Source: Hyphomicrobiales bacterium (lineage in GTDB: Bacteria; Pseudomonadota; Alphaproteobacteria; Rhizobiales; Rhizobiaceae). From it: DNA of 64,000 nt. The stretch lies in the NCBI GenBank assembly GCA_900465665.1, contig UBJO01000043.1, positions 1 through 64,000 of the forward strand, written 5' to 3'. Positions 29,901 through 37,439 of this stretch are shown here, piece by piece (the stretch's first letter is position 1; each line of letters begins with the position of its first letter). The notes beneath the pieces are model-generated. The model saw nothing but the letters and a program-made list of their open reading frames with translations, searched no databases and had not been told where the DNA came from. Made by a program: the position numbers and the translations under genes.

Positions 29901-30134
29901 GGTCTGAACATCAAATGCGCGCAAATAAACAGGGTTCCGCGTCCGGTAGCGGGTTCGTGGAACAGAACGCGACTTGCTCAGGAAACAATTAGTCTGCTTC
30001 AAAGCCATGGCGACGCCATCCGTGAGCACCTCATCACACATCTCGTGCCCTTGTCGGAAGGGCCGCGCTTTTTGCAAACGCTCATCAATGAGAGACCGGA
30101 TTTTATCCAGGTCGTCTTCAAGGCGGACCAATGA
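26904..30134 (+). CDS. trimodular fusion: glycosyltransferase + Gfo/Idh/MocA dehydrogenase + MDR dehydrogenase
   Basis: 1076 residues in one uninterrupted frame. Module 1 (about 1-360): GT4 glycosyltransferase with VILTVARFTAQKDH near 175 and the E-x7-E region FEGLPLAVLEAM near 265. Module 2 (about 365-695): Gfo/Idh/MocA fold, Rossmann start RIGFIGVGGIANRH near 367, catalytic motif EKPVTKD near 458 and IEQATHLLDLARFLVG near 540. Module 3 (about 714-1076): medium-chain dehydrogenase with Rossmann motif VVVIGAGSVGML near 882; its catalytic-zinc Cys position reads TGLSAGTEL, so it is of the BchC-like, zinc-poor type. An ATG at 27996 with GGAGA eight bases upstream opens module 2 and could allow a second, shorter product. 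Start ATG 26904 (a GTG at 26895 is an alternative). It overlaps both neighbours. Likely makes or modifies an oxidised/deoxy sugar and transfers a sugar. Confidence 0.85.
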   Translation: MSDKPRVVLATDSRDPSGVGEHMLALGEGLSTEFDVTVAIVGEDRTGLLPRAARVGLRIRLAADDDEFRRWLSKSYVALLHVHAGIGWEGHDVVRAGSASGVPVIRTEHLPYLLTDAEQKRQYLEDCSLVAQHIVVSTSSKKSYVAAGIASAQITVVKNGVKPCVASVSRTVKSEELGLSGKTVILTVARFTAQKDHTTLLKAFQQVLETIPSAVLVLVGTGEEQAAAEALAKELGVEQAVRFLGNRRDVFELMHLADLFVLPSRFEGLPLAVLEAMSANLAVVATRIDGSVEALGHDHPFLVEPGNAPALARMCLAALNDREATVIAQKERYEAHFTSSRMTHETAEVYRKHLVDTSSLETETMARTRIGFIGVGGIANRHLDILANFEDVEIVGFADPDLSRADRAASRFGARSYNNHVAMLDNERLDAVYICIPPFAHGNPEFDLIERAIPFFVEKPVTKDLALAEQIATKVKECGLITAVGYHWRYLDTVEEARELLRENPAQLLSGYWLDSTPPPRWWWKEDQSGGQMIEQATHLLDLARFLVGEVTDVYGRAGHKDRPDYPGLDVPTVTTASLTFETGVLANVSSTCLLGWSHRVGLHIFAENLAIELTDRDIMVDVGRGRPVRGADGDPVWREDRDFVDAVKGLQNNIRCPYDDAIVTHRLATAVMSSVSSGQPIKLDTKQFQRELLAPLRSPPHNGDEPEGLPPGHRIIRSLGVSGPGEAYFTEYQEGPPAPGHVRLETLYTGLSAGTELTFLKNTNPYFHSRFDGHRGVFISNEPDLRYPVPFLGYMEVARVSESDARGFSPGQIVSGTFGHKTGHTANPDHEVLVAHPADLDPILGIFVAQMGPIAANGILHADADYFGASVPHLGASLSGRPVVVIGAGSVGMLTALFALNAGASDVVMCDPSPFRRERAQALGLTAMTEEEVWQHAKARWHDGAMGRGADFVFQTRATSESLNNALKTLRPQGTVIDLAFYQGGASALKLGEEFHHNGLNIKCAQINRVPRPVAGSWNRTRLAQETISLLQSHGDAIREHLITHLVPLSEGPRFLQTLINERPDFIQVVFKADQ

Positions 30135-32404
30135 CAGAGCCAGAGCAATCACCTGTCCGAATATTGTTTGTTTTCGCTTGGCTGGTCGTGGGCGGCGAGG
30201 AAACAGAGGTTCGACTTCTGGCTGCCAATCTCGATCCGAAGGTCTATCGGATCGACGTCGTCGCATGCTTTCGCAAATCCGGCATGCCCGATCAGACACA
30301 TCAGCAATTGTCTGAACTGGGCGTGGACGTCGACACAGCGCCTTACGAGATGTCGTTCGAAGACACCGTCGTATATTTGGCGGACAAGGTTTCCGGCTAT
30401 GACATCGTCGTGTCATGCCAGAATGTGGCAGATATCTATCCCGCTCTCGAGCGCCTTTATCTTAGACCACCCCTTATCGAACACGGTGGCTTAGTTTCCG
30501 AGGCTCAGGCTGGGCCGAAACATTTCACCACAAAGTATGTTGGTGTTTGTCGATCAATACGCGACGCTGCGGCCGCAAAAATGCCCGATCGAGAACATGA
30601 TGCCATCGAGATCCCGTCCATGGTCGATTTGAGCGAGTTTGATCAAGCGCGTCGTGACGCAGTCAGGCGACGGCTGGGTCTTAAGGAAGAACAGGTTCTC
30701 ATAGGCTGGGTGGGAAGGCTGGATCCTAAAAAGAACGTACAGGACTTTATCCGTGCGACGGCGCTCATCAAGGCGGAAGCCGAGGACGCGAAATTCCTTG
30801 TCGTTGGCGGCCCGGATGCATTTCACGCTGACTATGCCGTCGAACTTGCGCGTCAATCGTCCGCTCTGGGTCTTGACCCCTTTCTGCAGTTTCTTGGCGA
30901 TCGCACGGATGTGCCCGACCTCATGGTGGCTATGGACATCTTTGTGTGGTTGTCCGAAGGCGAGGGGATGCCCCACGTCGTTGCCGAGGCGGGGGCGGCA
31001 GCTCTTCCCGTCATTGTCACGCCCGACCCCGGCGTGCTTCAGCAAGTCGAAAATAACCTGTCGGGACTTGTCGTGCCTTATCGCGACCCACCCGCGGTCG
31101 CGGCTGCTATCCGGCAACTTCTTCAGCCTGCCGAGCGTCGTAGGATGGGTGAAGCGCTCAGACGCCGGGTTGTCCAGGACTACAGTGTGAGCGCGGTCAT
31201 TCCACAGTGGGAGCGCCTTTTTTGCGACGTGATAACAGAGCAGAAGGTGAGCCAATCATCAAGGCTGTTCAAATCATTCTTGCAAGCAGGGTTCGAATGT
31301 TCGACGCACCGCTTGCGTCCACGAGACGAGAGTATCATGGGCAAGCGATTGGACGTGATACGGGCGACGCGGCACGATGATTACGCCTACAATGACTACG
31401 TCCAGCTACAGGAGTTCGGCATCAGAACTGTCCGCGATGGATTCCGGTGGCACCTGATCGAGAGGGATGGCGTCTACGATTGGTCAAGTGTCAGGTCGAT
31501 GCTCAGAGCGGCGACGACATCGGGAACGCAGGTCATATGGGACCTTCTTCATTACGGATGGCCCGATGACATCGACATTTGGTCCCCCGCATTCGTCGAG
31601 CGGTTCGCGCGGTTTGCCAGGGCATGCGCGCAAGTCGTTGAAGAAGAGACCGATCTGGTGCCGTTCTACTGTCCCGTGAACGAAATTTCTTTCTTGGCCT
31701 GGGGCGGAGGGGATGCACGCTACCTAAATCCGTTCGCCCATGGCAGGGGATTTGAACTGAAGGTGCAACTGGTCCGGGCCGCCATTGCTGCGATGGATGC
31801 CATACGCGACGTTGATCCTCGTGCCCGATTTGTCCATTGCGAGCCGCGCATCAACGTCGTCCGGGATCGTCACCGACCTTGGGACGCCGCGGCGGCGGAA
31901 GGACACCGCCTGTCTCAATTCCAGGCCTGGGACATGATCGAAGGGCGGATGTGGCCACAGCTTGGCGGGAAACGCCAATATCTCGATGTCATTGGCGTCA
32001 ATTACTACTTCAACAACCAATGGATACATGGCGGTCCCCCGATCGACATAGAGCACCGCGACTATAAGCCCCTACGCAATATTCTCGTTGAGACTTATGC
32101 TCGCTACGGGCGGCCAATGATGATCGCCGAGACCGGCATTGAGGGAGCCAGGCGAGCCTCCTGGATCACTTATGTGGCAAACGAGACGCGCCAAGCTATT
32201 CGACAGGGCGTGCCCATGGAGGGGATTTGCCTATATCCAATCGTCAATCATCCGGGATGGGACGACGATCGTCCGTGCGAGAATGGCCTTCTGTCTACGG
32301 GGATCCTGGGTGATCGCCGCACCGTCGCGGATAGAAAATTTGCAGAAGCTTTGGAAACTTTGTTCCCGACACGCCGCCCACGGTCGTTGGGCGTGGGAAA
32401 ATGA
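30131..32404 (+). CDS. bimodular fusion: glycosyltransferase + GH-A clan (GH1-like) glycosidase
   Basis: 757 residues. Module 1 (about 1-370) is a GT4 glycosyltransferase: VGGEETEVRLLA near residue 20, IGWVGRLDPKKN near 193, and the donor-site motif SEGEGMPHVVAEAGAAALPV near 278. Module 2 (about 378-750) is a TIM-barrel glycosidase: GFECSTHRLRP, FRWHLIERDGVYDW near 440, acid/base PVNEISF (Glu near 517) and nucleophile AETGIEG (Glu near 665), the spacing expected for clan GH-A retaining enzymes. A synthetic and a hydrolytic (or transglycosylating) domain in one chain is unusual. ATGA overlap with the preceding fusion gene. No signal peptide, so both domains act inside the cell. Confidence 0.85.
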   Translation: MTEPEQSPVRILFVFAWLVVGGEETEVRLLAANLDPKVYRIDVVACFRKSGMPDQTHQQLSELGVDVDTAPYEMSFEDTVVYLADKVSGYDIVVSCQNVADIYPALERLYLRPPLIEHGGLVSEAQAGPKHFTTKYVGVCRSIRDAAAAKMPDREHDAIEIPSMVDLSEFDQARRDAVRRRLGLKEEQVLIGWVGRLDPKKNVQDFIRATALIKAEAEDAKFLVVGGPDAFHADYAVELARQSSALGLDPFLQFLGDRTDVPDLMVAMDIFVWLSEGEGMPHVVAEAGAAALPVIVTPDPGVLQQVENNLSGLVVPYRDPPAVAAAIRQLLQPAERRRMGEALRRRVVQDYSVSAVIPQWERLFCDVITEQKVSQSSRLFKSFLQAGFECSTHRLRPRDESIMGKRLDVIRATRHDDYAYNDYVQLQEFGIRTVRDGFRWHLIERDGVYDWSSVRSMLRAATTSGTQVIWDLLHYGWPDDIDIWSPAFVERFARFARACAQVVEEETDLVPFYCPVNEISFLAWGGGDARYLNPFAHGRGFELKVQLVRAAIAAMDAIRDVDPRARFVHCEPRINVVRDRHRPWDAAAAEGHRLSQFQAWDMIEGRMWPQLGGKRQYLDVIGVNYYFNNQWIHGGPPIDIEHRDYKPLRNILVETYARYGRPMMIAETGIEGARRASWITYVANETRQAIRQGVPMEGICLYPIVNHPGWDDDRPCENGLLSTGILGDRRTVADRKFAEALETLFPTRRPRSLGVGK

Positions 32405-32721
32405 CATTTCACGGCTCGCTCGTGGGATTAAAGGGGCCTAGTTTTTTAGATATGTTCATACACCGTCGGGCTGGATGACGCGGTCCCCCGCCACGTGACG
32501 ACAAGGCGACCGCTGCACGATAAAGGTCGAAAGACGAAATCTAAGGTCCCGACCGCCGGCGCCGAAAGAAGGTGCGCGCCGACATTGGAGAGCTGCTGCC
32601 ATGCGTGAGCTGCGTGGCAGCTATTCCTTGCTTATGCAGCCTGCGCGCACCATCTCCCGATCATCGCCAACAATGTTCAGCTATGACACCGCGACCTACG
32701 GGCACACGCGAGGAGATCAAC
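32405..32721. other. gene-free spacer
   Basis: About 300 bases after the glycosyltransferase cluster. I see no terminator with a T run and no recognisable gene or promoter motif. Confidence 0.4.
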
Positions 32722-33000
32722 ATGAACGCAATTTCCAAGACGTTGAACGAAATGACGATCGTGGAGCGCACCAGTCTGCTCGACACGGTCGCCGATGCAC
32801 TCGAGGCCACCGCAGAAGAAGCCGAAGACGCGGGAGACGTTCTATTCGCCACCAACTCGACATGCGTGGCCAGTACGATCCGAGGCCTGTCTGGACACCT
32901 CGGCATCCGCGACCTCCCGGCCGCCGAGCTTCTTCTTGAGCAAGGGATCATGCTGGTCCACCAATATTCTAACCGGAGCCTGCCCGAGACGCACCACTGA
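32722..33000 (+). CDS. small hypothetical protein, 92 residues
   Basis: Not recognised. A helical soluble protein with an acidic stretch (ALEATAEEAEDAGD) and a conserved-looking end (DLPAAELLLEQGIMLVHQY). The upstream frame is open from 32572, but the ATG at 32722 has AGGAG at eight bases and begins the coherent part. Monocistronic, in the stress-gene region. Confidence 0.65.
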   Translation: MNAISKTLNEMTIVERTSLLDTVADALEATAEEAEDAGDVLFATNSTCVASTIRGLSGHLGIRDLPAAELLLEQGIMLVHQYSNRSLPETHH

Positions 33001-33209
33001 CGCCGACCGGCTTCTCATCCTCGAAGGTCGGCGAACAGATACTCTCGGTCGCCTTTGACGCGACCGCGACTAAATCTATTTGTCTTCACTCCCCCCTATG
33101 AGGCGACGGATACTGCAAAGCTGTTGACCTGCTGCTAAACTCTTTCTCGGTGGCTTGCCCGCGGCCCAGGCCAACGCCACTTCCGACCGAACCCGCATCG
33201 TGATCCGTG

Positions 33210-33392
33210 TCAGCCACTGCCCGGCGACACGCTCTCCTCGCCCTTGTCCGGCAGAGTTCCAGCGCCGGGGGTCTTGCTCGCGTCCTGGAGTTGATCCTTG
33301 TCATGAGGCCCTGCCGGCGGATGCTCCTGTATGTCGATCGGTTTCTTCCCGGTCTTCTCGATCGCCTGCTGGGCTTTCTTGTCACTTGTCAT
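33210..33392 (-). CDS. small hydrophilic hypothetical protein, 60 residues
   Basis: Lys/Asp/Pro-rich and without hydrophobic core (TSDKKAQQAIEKTGKKP at the start, GTLPDKGEESVSPGSG at the end), so probably disordered; such proteins are common among rhizobial stress genes. ATG at 33392 chosen because GGAG is seven bases upstream. Upstream on this strand GGAAC-16-GGTT (33421-33445) is a one-mismatch EcfG promoter. Confidence 0.65.
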   Translation of the reverse strand: MTSDKKAQQAIEKTGKKPIDIQEHPPAGPHDKDQLQDASKTPGAGTLPDKGEESVSPGSG

Positions 33393-33420
33393 GTTTGCGC
33401 TCCTCATCTTGGCCACAGGA

Positions 33421-33445
33421 AACCCGCGACCGCGTTGACGGTTCC
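33421..33445 (-). promoter_or_regulatory. near-consensus EcfG-type promoter
   Basis: On the minus strand GGAAC is followed after 16 bases by GGTT; only the first base of the -10 element differs from CGTT. It ends about 29 bases before the ATG of the 60-residue protein gene, a natural promoter distance. Confidence 0.45.
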
Positions 33446-33726
33446 AACAAAAGGCGAGCGCCGCAGAAGATCTCGTTGAAGGTATACGTGTAAAGCCGGC
33501 GTGATGCCCGGTTGTCTTAACTCGATTGCTTGATCGGCTGGCGCGCTACGGTGAAGAGCGGATACGCACTCATGGTGAGCGTCAAAAGCATCACCGTCCA
33601 TCCGCCACAGTGGCCTGCTTTCATCGAGCGTGGCCTTGGCGGCGTAGACCGCTTTGCATGCACGGCAGCTCAACAATGGTCGCCACCTTTGCCATTTAGC
33701 AGGCAGGCGACGTTTACTCGACATTA
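33446..33726. other. gene-free spacer
   Basis: A minus-strand frame covering 33404-33724 reads somewhat protein-like but has no ribosome site and overlaps the promoter of the 60-residue gene; not called as a gene. Confidence 0.35.
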
Positions 33727-33751
33727 AAGGCGCGCCGCATTGGCGCGCCTT
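33727..33751 (-). terminator. hairpin terminator of the CsbD gene
   Basis: AAGGCGCGCC, loop of five, GGCGCGCCTT: a perfect ten-base GC-rich stem located 18 bases beyond the CsbD stop on the minus strand, with only a short T-rich tail. Likely a rho-independent-type terminator. Confidence 0.65.
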
Positions 33752-33769
33752 CCTTGACCTGACAGTAAA

Positions 33770-33961
33770 TCAGGCTCGGTCAACAATGTTCTTTACCGCG
33801 TCCTTCGCGTTGCCCTTGGCCTGCTGAGCATCACCCTTGGCTTCCTGGACGGCGCCCTTGGCCTGCATTTCTTTGTCATCGATCGCCTCACCGACAGCCT
33901 GTCGAGCCTGGCCGGCCAATTCGTTTGCCTTACCGGAAATCTTGTCGCTGGTGCTACCCAT
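33770..33961 (-). CDS. CsbD family stress protein
   Basis: 63 residues, the normal CsbD length. The repeated amphipathic pattern is clear: DKISGKANELAGQARQAVGE, then KEMQAKGAVQEAKGDAQQAKGNAKDAV. CsbD-like proteins are small, highly induced general stress proteins of unknown mechanism. The ATG at 33961 has GAGGAG upstream; a longer frame to 34036 runs through the promoter. An exact EcfG-type promoter precedes it and a strong hairpin follows it. Confidence 0.9.
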   Translation of the reverse strand: MGSTSDKISGKANELAGQARQAVGEAIDDKEMQAKGAVQEAKGDAQQAKGNAKDAVKNIVDRA

Positions 33962-33999
33962 GTAAATTCTCCTCAGAGACAGAAGCGTCTCGCCGAATA

Positions 34000-34024
34000 A
34001 ACGGGATGGATGCTTTTTTGTTCC
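34000..34024 (-). promoter_or_regulatory. exact EcfG-type promoter of the CsbD gene
   Basis: Minus strand GGAAC, 16-base spacer, CGTT; the -10 element ends about 39 bases before the CsbD ATG. Exact match to the alphaproteobacterial general stress consensus. Confidence 0.75.
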
Positions 34025-34201
34025 GCGCGCCGGCATCCTTCATTGGAGGCTGTCCGATCGTGACGGCCTGCACAAAGGATCCAAAGGCATGCCGGGTGTC
34101 CGCAAGCCAAGCCGCCCCTGCAGATCGCTGGGATGGCTGCACCACTGCTGCCGTCATGCAAGGGAATTTCCCTCGGCGTGCGAGCAGGGGGGCGGGAAGG
34201 C

Positions 34202-35632
34202 CTACGTTAGCGCGTCTCTTGACGTTGTCACGATGAAAGAGAGACCGTCGGGAGGAAAGTCGATGTCTGCCTCGCCCCGAAGGCTCGCGCCGAGCATTTG
34301 AATAAGCTTCGTTCCAAATCCGCGCCTTTCCGGCTCTACAATAGCCGGCCCTCCGGTTTCCTTCCACCGGAACACAAAGTCGCCTCCGGTAACGCTCCAG
34401 TGGATGTCAACGCGGCCCTGAGGCTCGGAGAGCGCGCCGTACTTGACCGCGTTTGTCGCAAGCTCGTGAAGAGCGAGTGAAAGGCTGGTATTCGACCGAT
34501 GCGAGACGTCCAGGTCAGGTCCGTCAAACGCGATGCGGCCGGCCTCGTTGAACGGCGCGACTGCCTGCTGAACGATTTCCCGCAAGCCTAGGCTGTCGAC
34601 CTCTCGGCCGCGCAGAACGTCGGCGGAGCGGGACAGGGCAGCCAGACGTTGCGATATTGTCGACCTGATGCTTTCAATCGGCTCGTCGGCGCGCAGCGAC
34701 TGGTTAACGATCGACTGAGTGATCGCCAGCATGTTCTTCATCCGATGACCCATTTCTTGAGCCATCATCGTCCGGTAGGCTTCCGCCTGCCTCCGTTCGG
34801 TCGTGTCGATCGAGACACCACTCATCTGTTGTGGCCGCCGCGCCTCGTCGAATTTCGTCTCCGCCCGCACTTCGATCCAGGAGAGGCTCCCGTCTGGCTT
34901 TACGATCCTGTACTCCACATGAAGGTTGCCATCGGATTCCAGCGCGGATCCAACCGTTTGCTGCCAACGTTCCAGGTCGTCGGGATGGATAGAGGCTCTT
35001 AAATCCTCATAGGTGAAGTTTTCGGCGGGCTCGCGCCCGAAGTTCGCCTTGCAGATTGGCGAACAAACCAGCCGGCCTTCTTGGACGTCCAGCGTCCAAA
35101 CGCCGAGACCCCCGGCTTTCAAGGTGAAGTTCAACCTCTCCTCGCTTGCCGTCAGATCGGCGATCCGGCGTTGCAGCGTGGCTTCCAGCTCCTGCTGTTC
35201 GGGACGGGACGGCGCCGTCCGCTCCAGCGTCGCATCGTATTGGGAGGCGAAGAAATAGGTCAGCTCCCCGCCGTCGAAGACCGGCGATATGAGCAGCCTG
35301 TTCCAGAACAGCGAACCGTCCTTGCGGTAATTGAGAAGGTCTATCTCGATGGGGCGTTTTTCCGCGACCGCCTTCCGGATCTTGTCGACGTCGCCGGAGT
35401 TCGTACCGGGTCCCTGAAGAAATCGGCAGTTCCGCCCCAGTGCCTCCTTCCGACTGTATCCAGTGAGGGCTGCGAAGGCTTCGTTGACGAACACGATCGG
35501 ATTGTCCGGCCGGCGGGGATCGGTGATGATCATCGGCATCCGCGAGGCCCGCATCGCTGCCGCGAACGGATCGGAGCCTGAGCTGATTTGATTGATCTCG
35601 CGATCGATCCGGCGTTCTTCGATACTGTCCAT
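34202..35632 (-). CDS. LOV-PAS HWE-family histidine kinase (blue-light sensor)
   Basis: 476 residues. N-terminal LOV domain (about 25-130) with the photoreceptor motif GRNCRFLQG, flavin-adduct Cys near residue 69, and the late FFASQYD Gln. A second PAS domain follows (about 155-280). The kinase is HWE type: phospho-acceptor His in GHRMKNML near 296, N-box ELATNAVKYGAL, and the W-x-E signature in FRWKETGGP. Length and layout match Brucella/Rhizobium LOV-HK, a light-regulated kinase linked to the general stress response. The ATG at 35632 is preferred over TTG 35638; no strong ribosome site is seen. No response regulator is adjacent. Cytoplasmic, without membrane segment. Confidence 0.92.
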   Translation of the reverse strand: MDSIEERRIDREINQISSGSDPFAAAMRASRMPMIITDPRRPDNPIVFVNEAFAALTGYSRKEALGRNCRFLQGPGTNSGDVDKIRKAVAEKRPIEIDLLNYRKDGSLFWNRLLISPVFDGGELTYFFASQYDATLERTAPSRPEQQELEATLQRRIADLTASEERLNFTLKAGGLGVWTLDVQEGRLVCSPICKANFGREPAENFTYEDLRASIHPDDLERWQQTVGSALESDGNLHVEYRIVKPDGSLSWIEVRAETKFDEARRPQQMSGVSIDTTERRQAEAYRTMMAQEMGHRMKNMLAITQSIVNQSLRADEPIESIRSTISQRLAALSRSADVLRGREVDSLGLREIVQQAVAPFNEAGRIAFDGPDLDVSHRSNTSLSLALHELATNAVKYGALSEPQGRVDIHWSVTGGDFVFRWKETGGPAIVEPERRGFGTKLIQMLGASLRGEADIDFPPDGLSFIVTTSRDALT

Positions 35633-35822
35633 CACCAATTAATATACACGTTATGTTCGGTTGTCACTGCCTTCGGAGAGTAGGCTATCTCGAGGAATAT
35701 GCCGCGCCGCGATGTGCGTACCTCGCATGAAGAAAAAGCGCCAGTGGAAAGAAAAACCCGGGCGAAGCCGTTTTTTTTCAGGCAAATTCTTTCTGTGCAA
35801 GACCCGAAGAAACTCGAAATTG

Positions 35823-36059
35823 CTACCCGAGACGGATAACCGCTTGGATCGGTATAATGCCGATTAACGTCCCGTCTTCGCGTGTGATTTCGAATTGCTG
35901 AACGAGCGGAGTTTCTCCTGTTATGACGGCATCAAGAACCATCTCGCGGGCAGCGTTGGACGCATCGACAACAGCCAAGTCGTCTGTATCGAAATCCGCG
36001 CCAACCTCATCCAGTTCGAGGATGCCATCGGTCCGCAGGTGAAAGAAGTATTTGGTCAA
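35823..36059 (-). CDS. DUF6894 family small protein
   Basis: 78 residues. It begins with the DUF6894 hallmark TKYFFHLRTDG and has the acidic DEVGADFDTDDLAVVDASNAAREM segment that follows in the family. Function unknown; widespread in rhizobia. The start is TTG at 36059, decided by GGAGG eight bases upstream; the frame upstream to 36179 has no family similarity. Confidence 0.8.
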   Translation of the reverse strand: MTKYFFHLRTDGILELDEVGADFDTDDLAVVDASNAAREMVLDAVITGETPLVQQFEITREDGTLIGIIPIQAVIRLG

Positions 36060-36179
36060 CTCTGGTCCTCCGCGACATCGTTTCAGGATGAGCACGACGC
36101 ACGAAGCCGCGCGTTGACCATGTCTCAACTCGCCCGTCCATTCGCTGCTCAATCTGCAATTAGTAACCGACTGATCCAA

Positions 36180-36533
36180 CTAACGTTTCAGATCGCAAGA
36201 TTGTTTCGCGGTGAATGAACGATCTTGCAAATCGGCATACCAGTCAGCGTAGGGGGTGTTTCGGGCAAGGTAGCGATTGTAGTCGGGAGCGCCATCGGTC
36301 CACCATGGAGCTCCCCGCTCGCCAAGCGCCACCTTTGCATCGTCGATACGGCCACGTGCTTCCGCCATCTCGCGACTCCCTGCTGTCGCACCGCGAACGG
36401 CGCGCCGGGCAGCCATGAGCTCGGCCACCAGACGATCGCGAGTATCTTCGTCTAGTGCGGGGTCAGCCTGCCGCCACAAGCGACCGCGGACGACGAAATA
36501 TCGCTTATCGGGCGTGATCGGGTACTCCGGCAA
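36180..36533 (-). CDS. conserved hypothetical protein, 117 residues
   Basis: No domain I can name. Features are KRYFVVRGRLWRQADPALDE near the start, a helical Arg/Ala-rich middle and a Trp/Tyr-rich end (APWWTDGAPDYNRYLA, YADWYADL). It reads as a real conserved rhizobial protein. The start is TTG with AGGA about eight bases upstream. Next to the DUF6894 gene on the same strand. Confidence 0.7.
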   Translation of the reverse strand: MPEYPITPDKRYFVVRGRLWRQADPALDEDTRDRLVAELMAARRAVRGATAGSREMAEARGRIDDAKVALGERGAPWWTDGAPDYNRYLARNTPYADWYADLQDRSFTAKQSCDLKR

Positions 36534-36627
36534 TCCGTCTATCCTGTTTTAATTGAGCTCGGAAGACTACCTTCGATGGCAACCTCGACGATATTGACGG
36601 CTTTACTAATGCCTTGTGAGAGCGTGA

Positions 36628-36993
36628 TCAATCGGCGCTTTCCCCGCTAAGCTTCCACGATTGGCCGGAGGGGCAAGCGACACCGTCGAACCGAGTTTTT
36701 CCGCCGAGGGCCTGCTGACTTGTCGTAAATTTTCGGCACCCAGTCTCCTGGCCGGTGGTATTTTCGACATGCTCGATGACGCCAGCGCTGCCGGTTTCCG
36801 GGTTTGCCCAGGCCAGCGGTTTCGATCCCGCTGACGCGTTGCCGACAGCTTCAGCGATGACAGTACGATCGTCAACCGGAGCGCTCGCGGATGTCGGACT
36901 TGTCGCGGAGGTTGTCTCGAATGGCTCTTGGGAAGCGCAGCCGGTGGCGAGTACGCCAAGTAGTGCAGAAATCAAGATCAAAAGCTTTGGCAA
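36628..36993 (-). CDS. putative lipoprotein, 121 residues
   Basis: Signal peptide with lipobox LATGCAS (Cys at residue 19), then a Ser/Thr-rich linker and a C-terminal domain with two Cys (ETGCRKFTT, DGVACPSGQSWKL), resembling the C-terminal part of 17-kDa surface antigen-like proteins. Expected to be anchored in a membrane facing the periplasm. TTG start with GGAG seven bases upstream. Confidence 0.72.
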   Translation of the reverse strand: MPKLLILISALLGVLATGCASQEPFETTSATSPTSASAPVDDRTVIAEAVGNASAGSKPLAWANPETGSAGVIEHVENTTGQETGCRKFTTSQQALGGKTRFDGVACPSGQSWKLSGESAD

Positions 36994-37219
36994 GTTGCTG
37001 CTCCAATGATATTTGCGGGACTGCCATTAGATTGTGTCTACAAACGGGCCGATCACGTCGATAGCGCTGTGTCGATGCGAAAACGTGTTAGGTCCTGGCC
37101 AAACTAACGTTGCCCATCCCTTCGCGCGTTTAAGACCAAATCGCGAGTGGCTCTGTACGACGCCGTGCTGGTTCAGCCGCGACTGGGTGACTTACCATTT
37201 TCACGCGGATAACCAATGT
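36994..37219. other. gene-free spacer
   Basis: Nothing recognisable before the degraded gene copy that begins near 37220. Confidence 0.35.
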
Positions 37220-37330
37220 TGAAGCACCAAACTGCTCGATAAAGTCATTCACCAACCAAGTCCCCCGCGAGCAGTAATCAAGCTGCGCGTGAGACCGCGC
37301 GATGGCGACGCCATTTCGAGGCTCAGCAGC
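37220..37330 (+). pseudogene. degraded copy of the 70-residue gene at 47768
   Basis: The bases around 37241-37320 align with 47800-47880. In the matching frame one reads KSFTNQVPREQ, a stop, then after a second stop DRAMATP, against KSFTNQERREQ and ETAMAA in the intact gene. Upstream similarity extends to about 37220. It has stops and no start. Confidence 0.55.
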
Positions 37331-37381
37331 GCTTCGATCTATCCAGTCGCCTACCCGGTCATGCCGCGCGCGAGATCCATC

Positions 37382-37406
37382 GGAACAACTATGGCGTTTG
37401 CAGGTT
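37382..37406 (+). promoter_or_regulatory. near-consensus EcfG-type promoter
   Basis: GGAAC, 16-base spacer, GGTT, ending 33 bases before the ferritin-like gene ATG. One mismatch in the -10 element. Confidence 0.5.
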
Positions 37407-37439
37407 GGTCATGCTCTGAAACATAGGAGACATACAAGC

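Noticed and set aside
29136-30416. 426-residue open frame on the minus strand
   Set aside because: It lies opposite the MDR module of the fusion gene and the start of the next gene, whose domain motifs are clear; its translation is Arg-rich with no recognisable domain.
33404-33724. 106-residue minus-strand frame with Cys, Trp and Arg
   Set aside because: Somewhat protein-like, but it has no ribosome site, matches no known pattern, and its end overlaps the likely promoter of the 60-residue gene.
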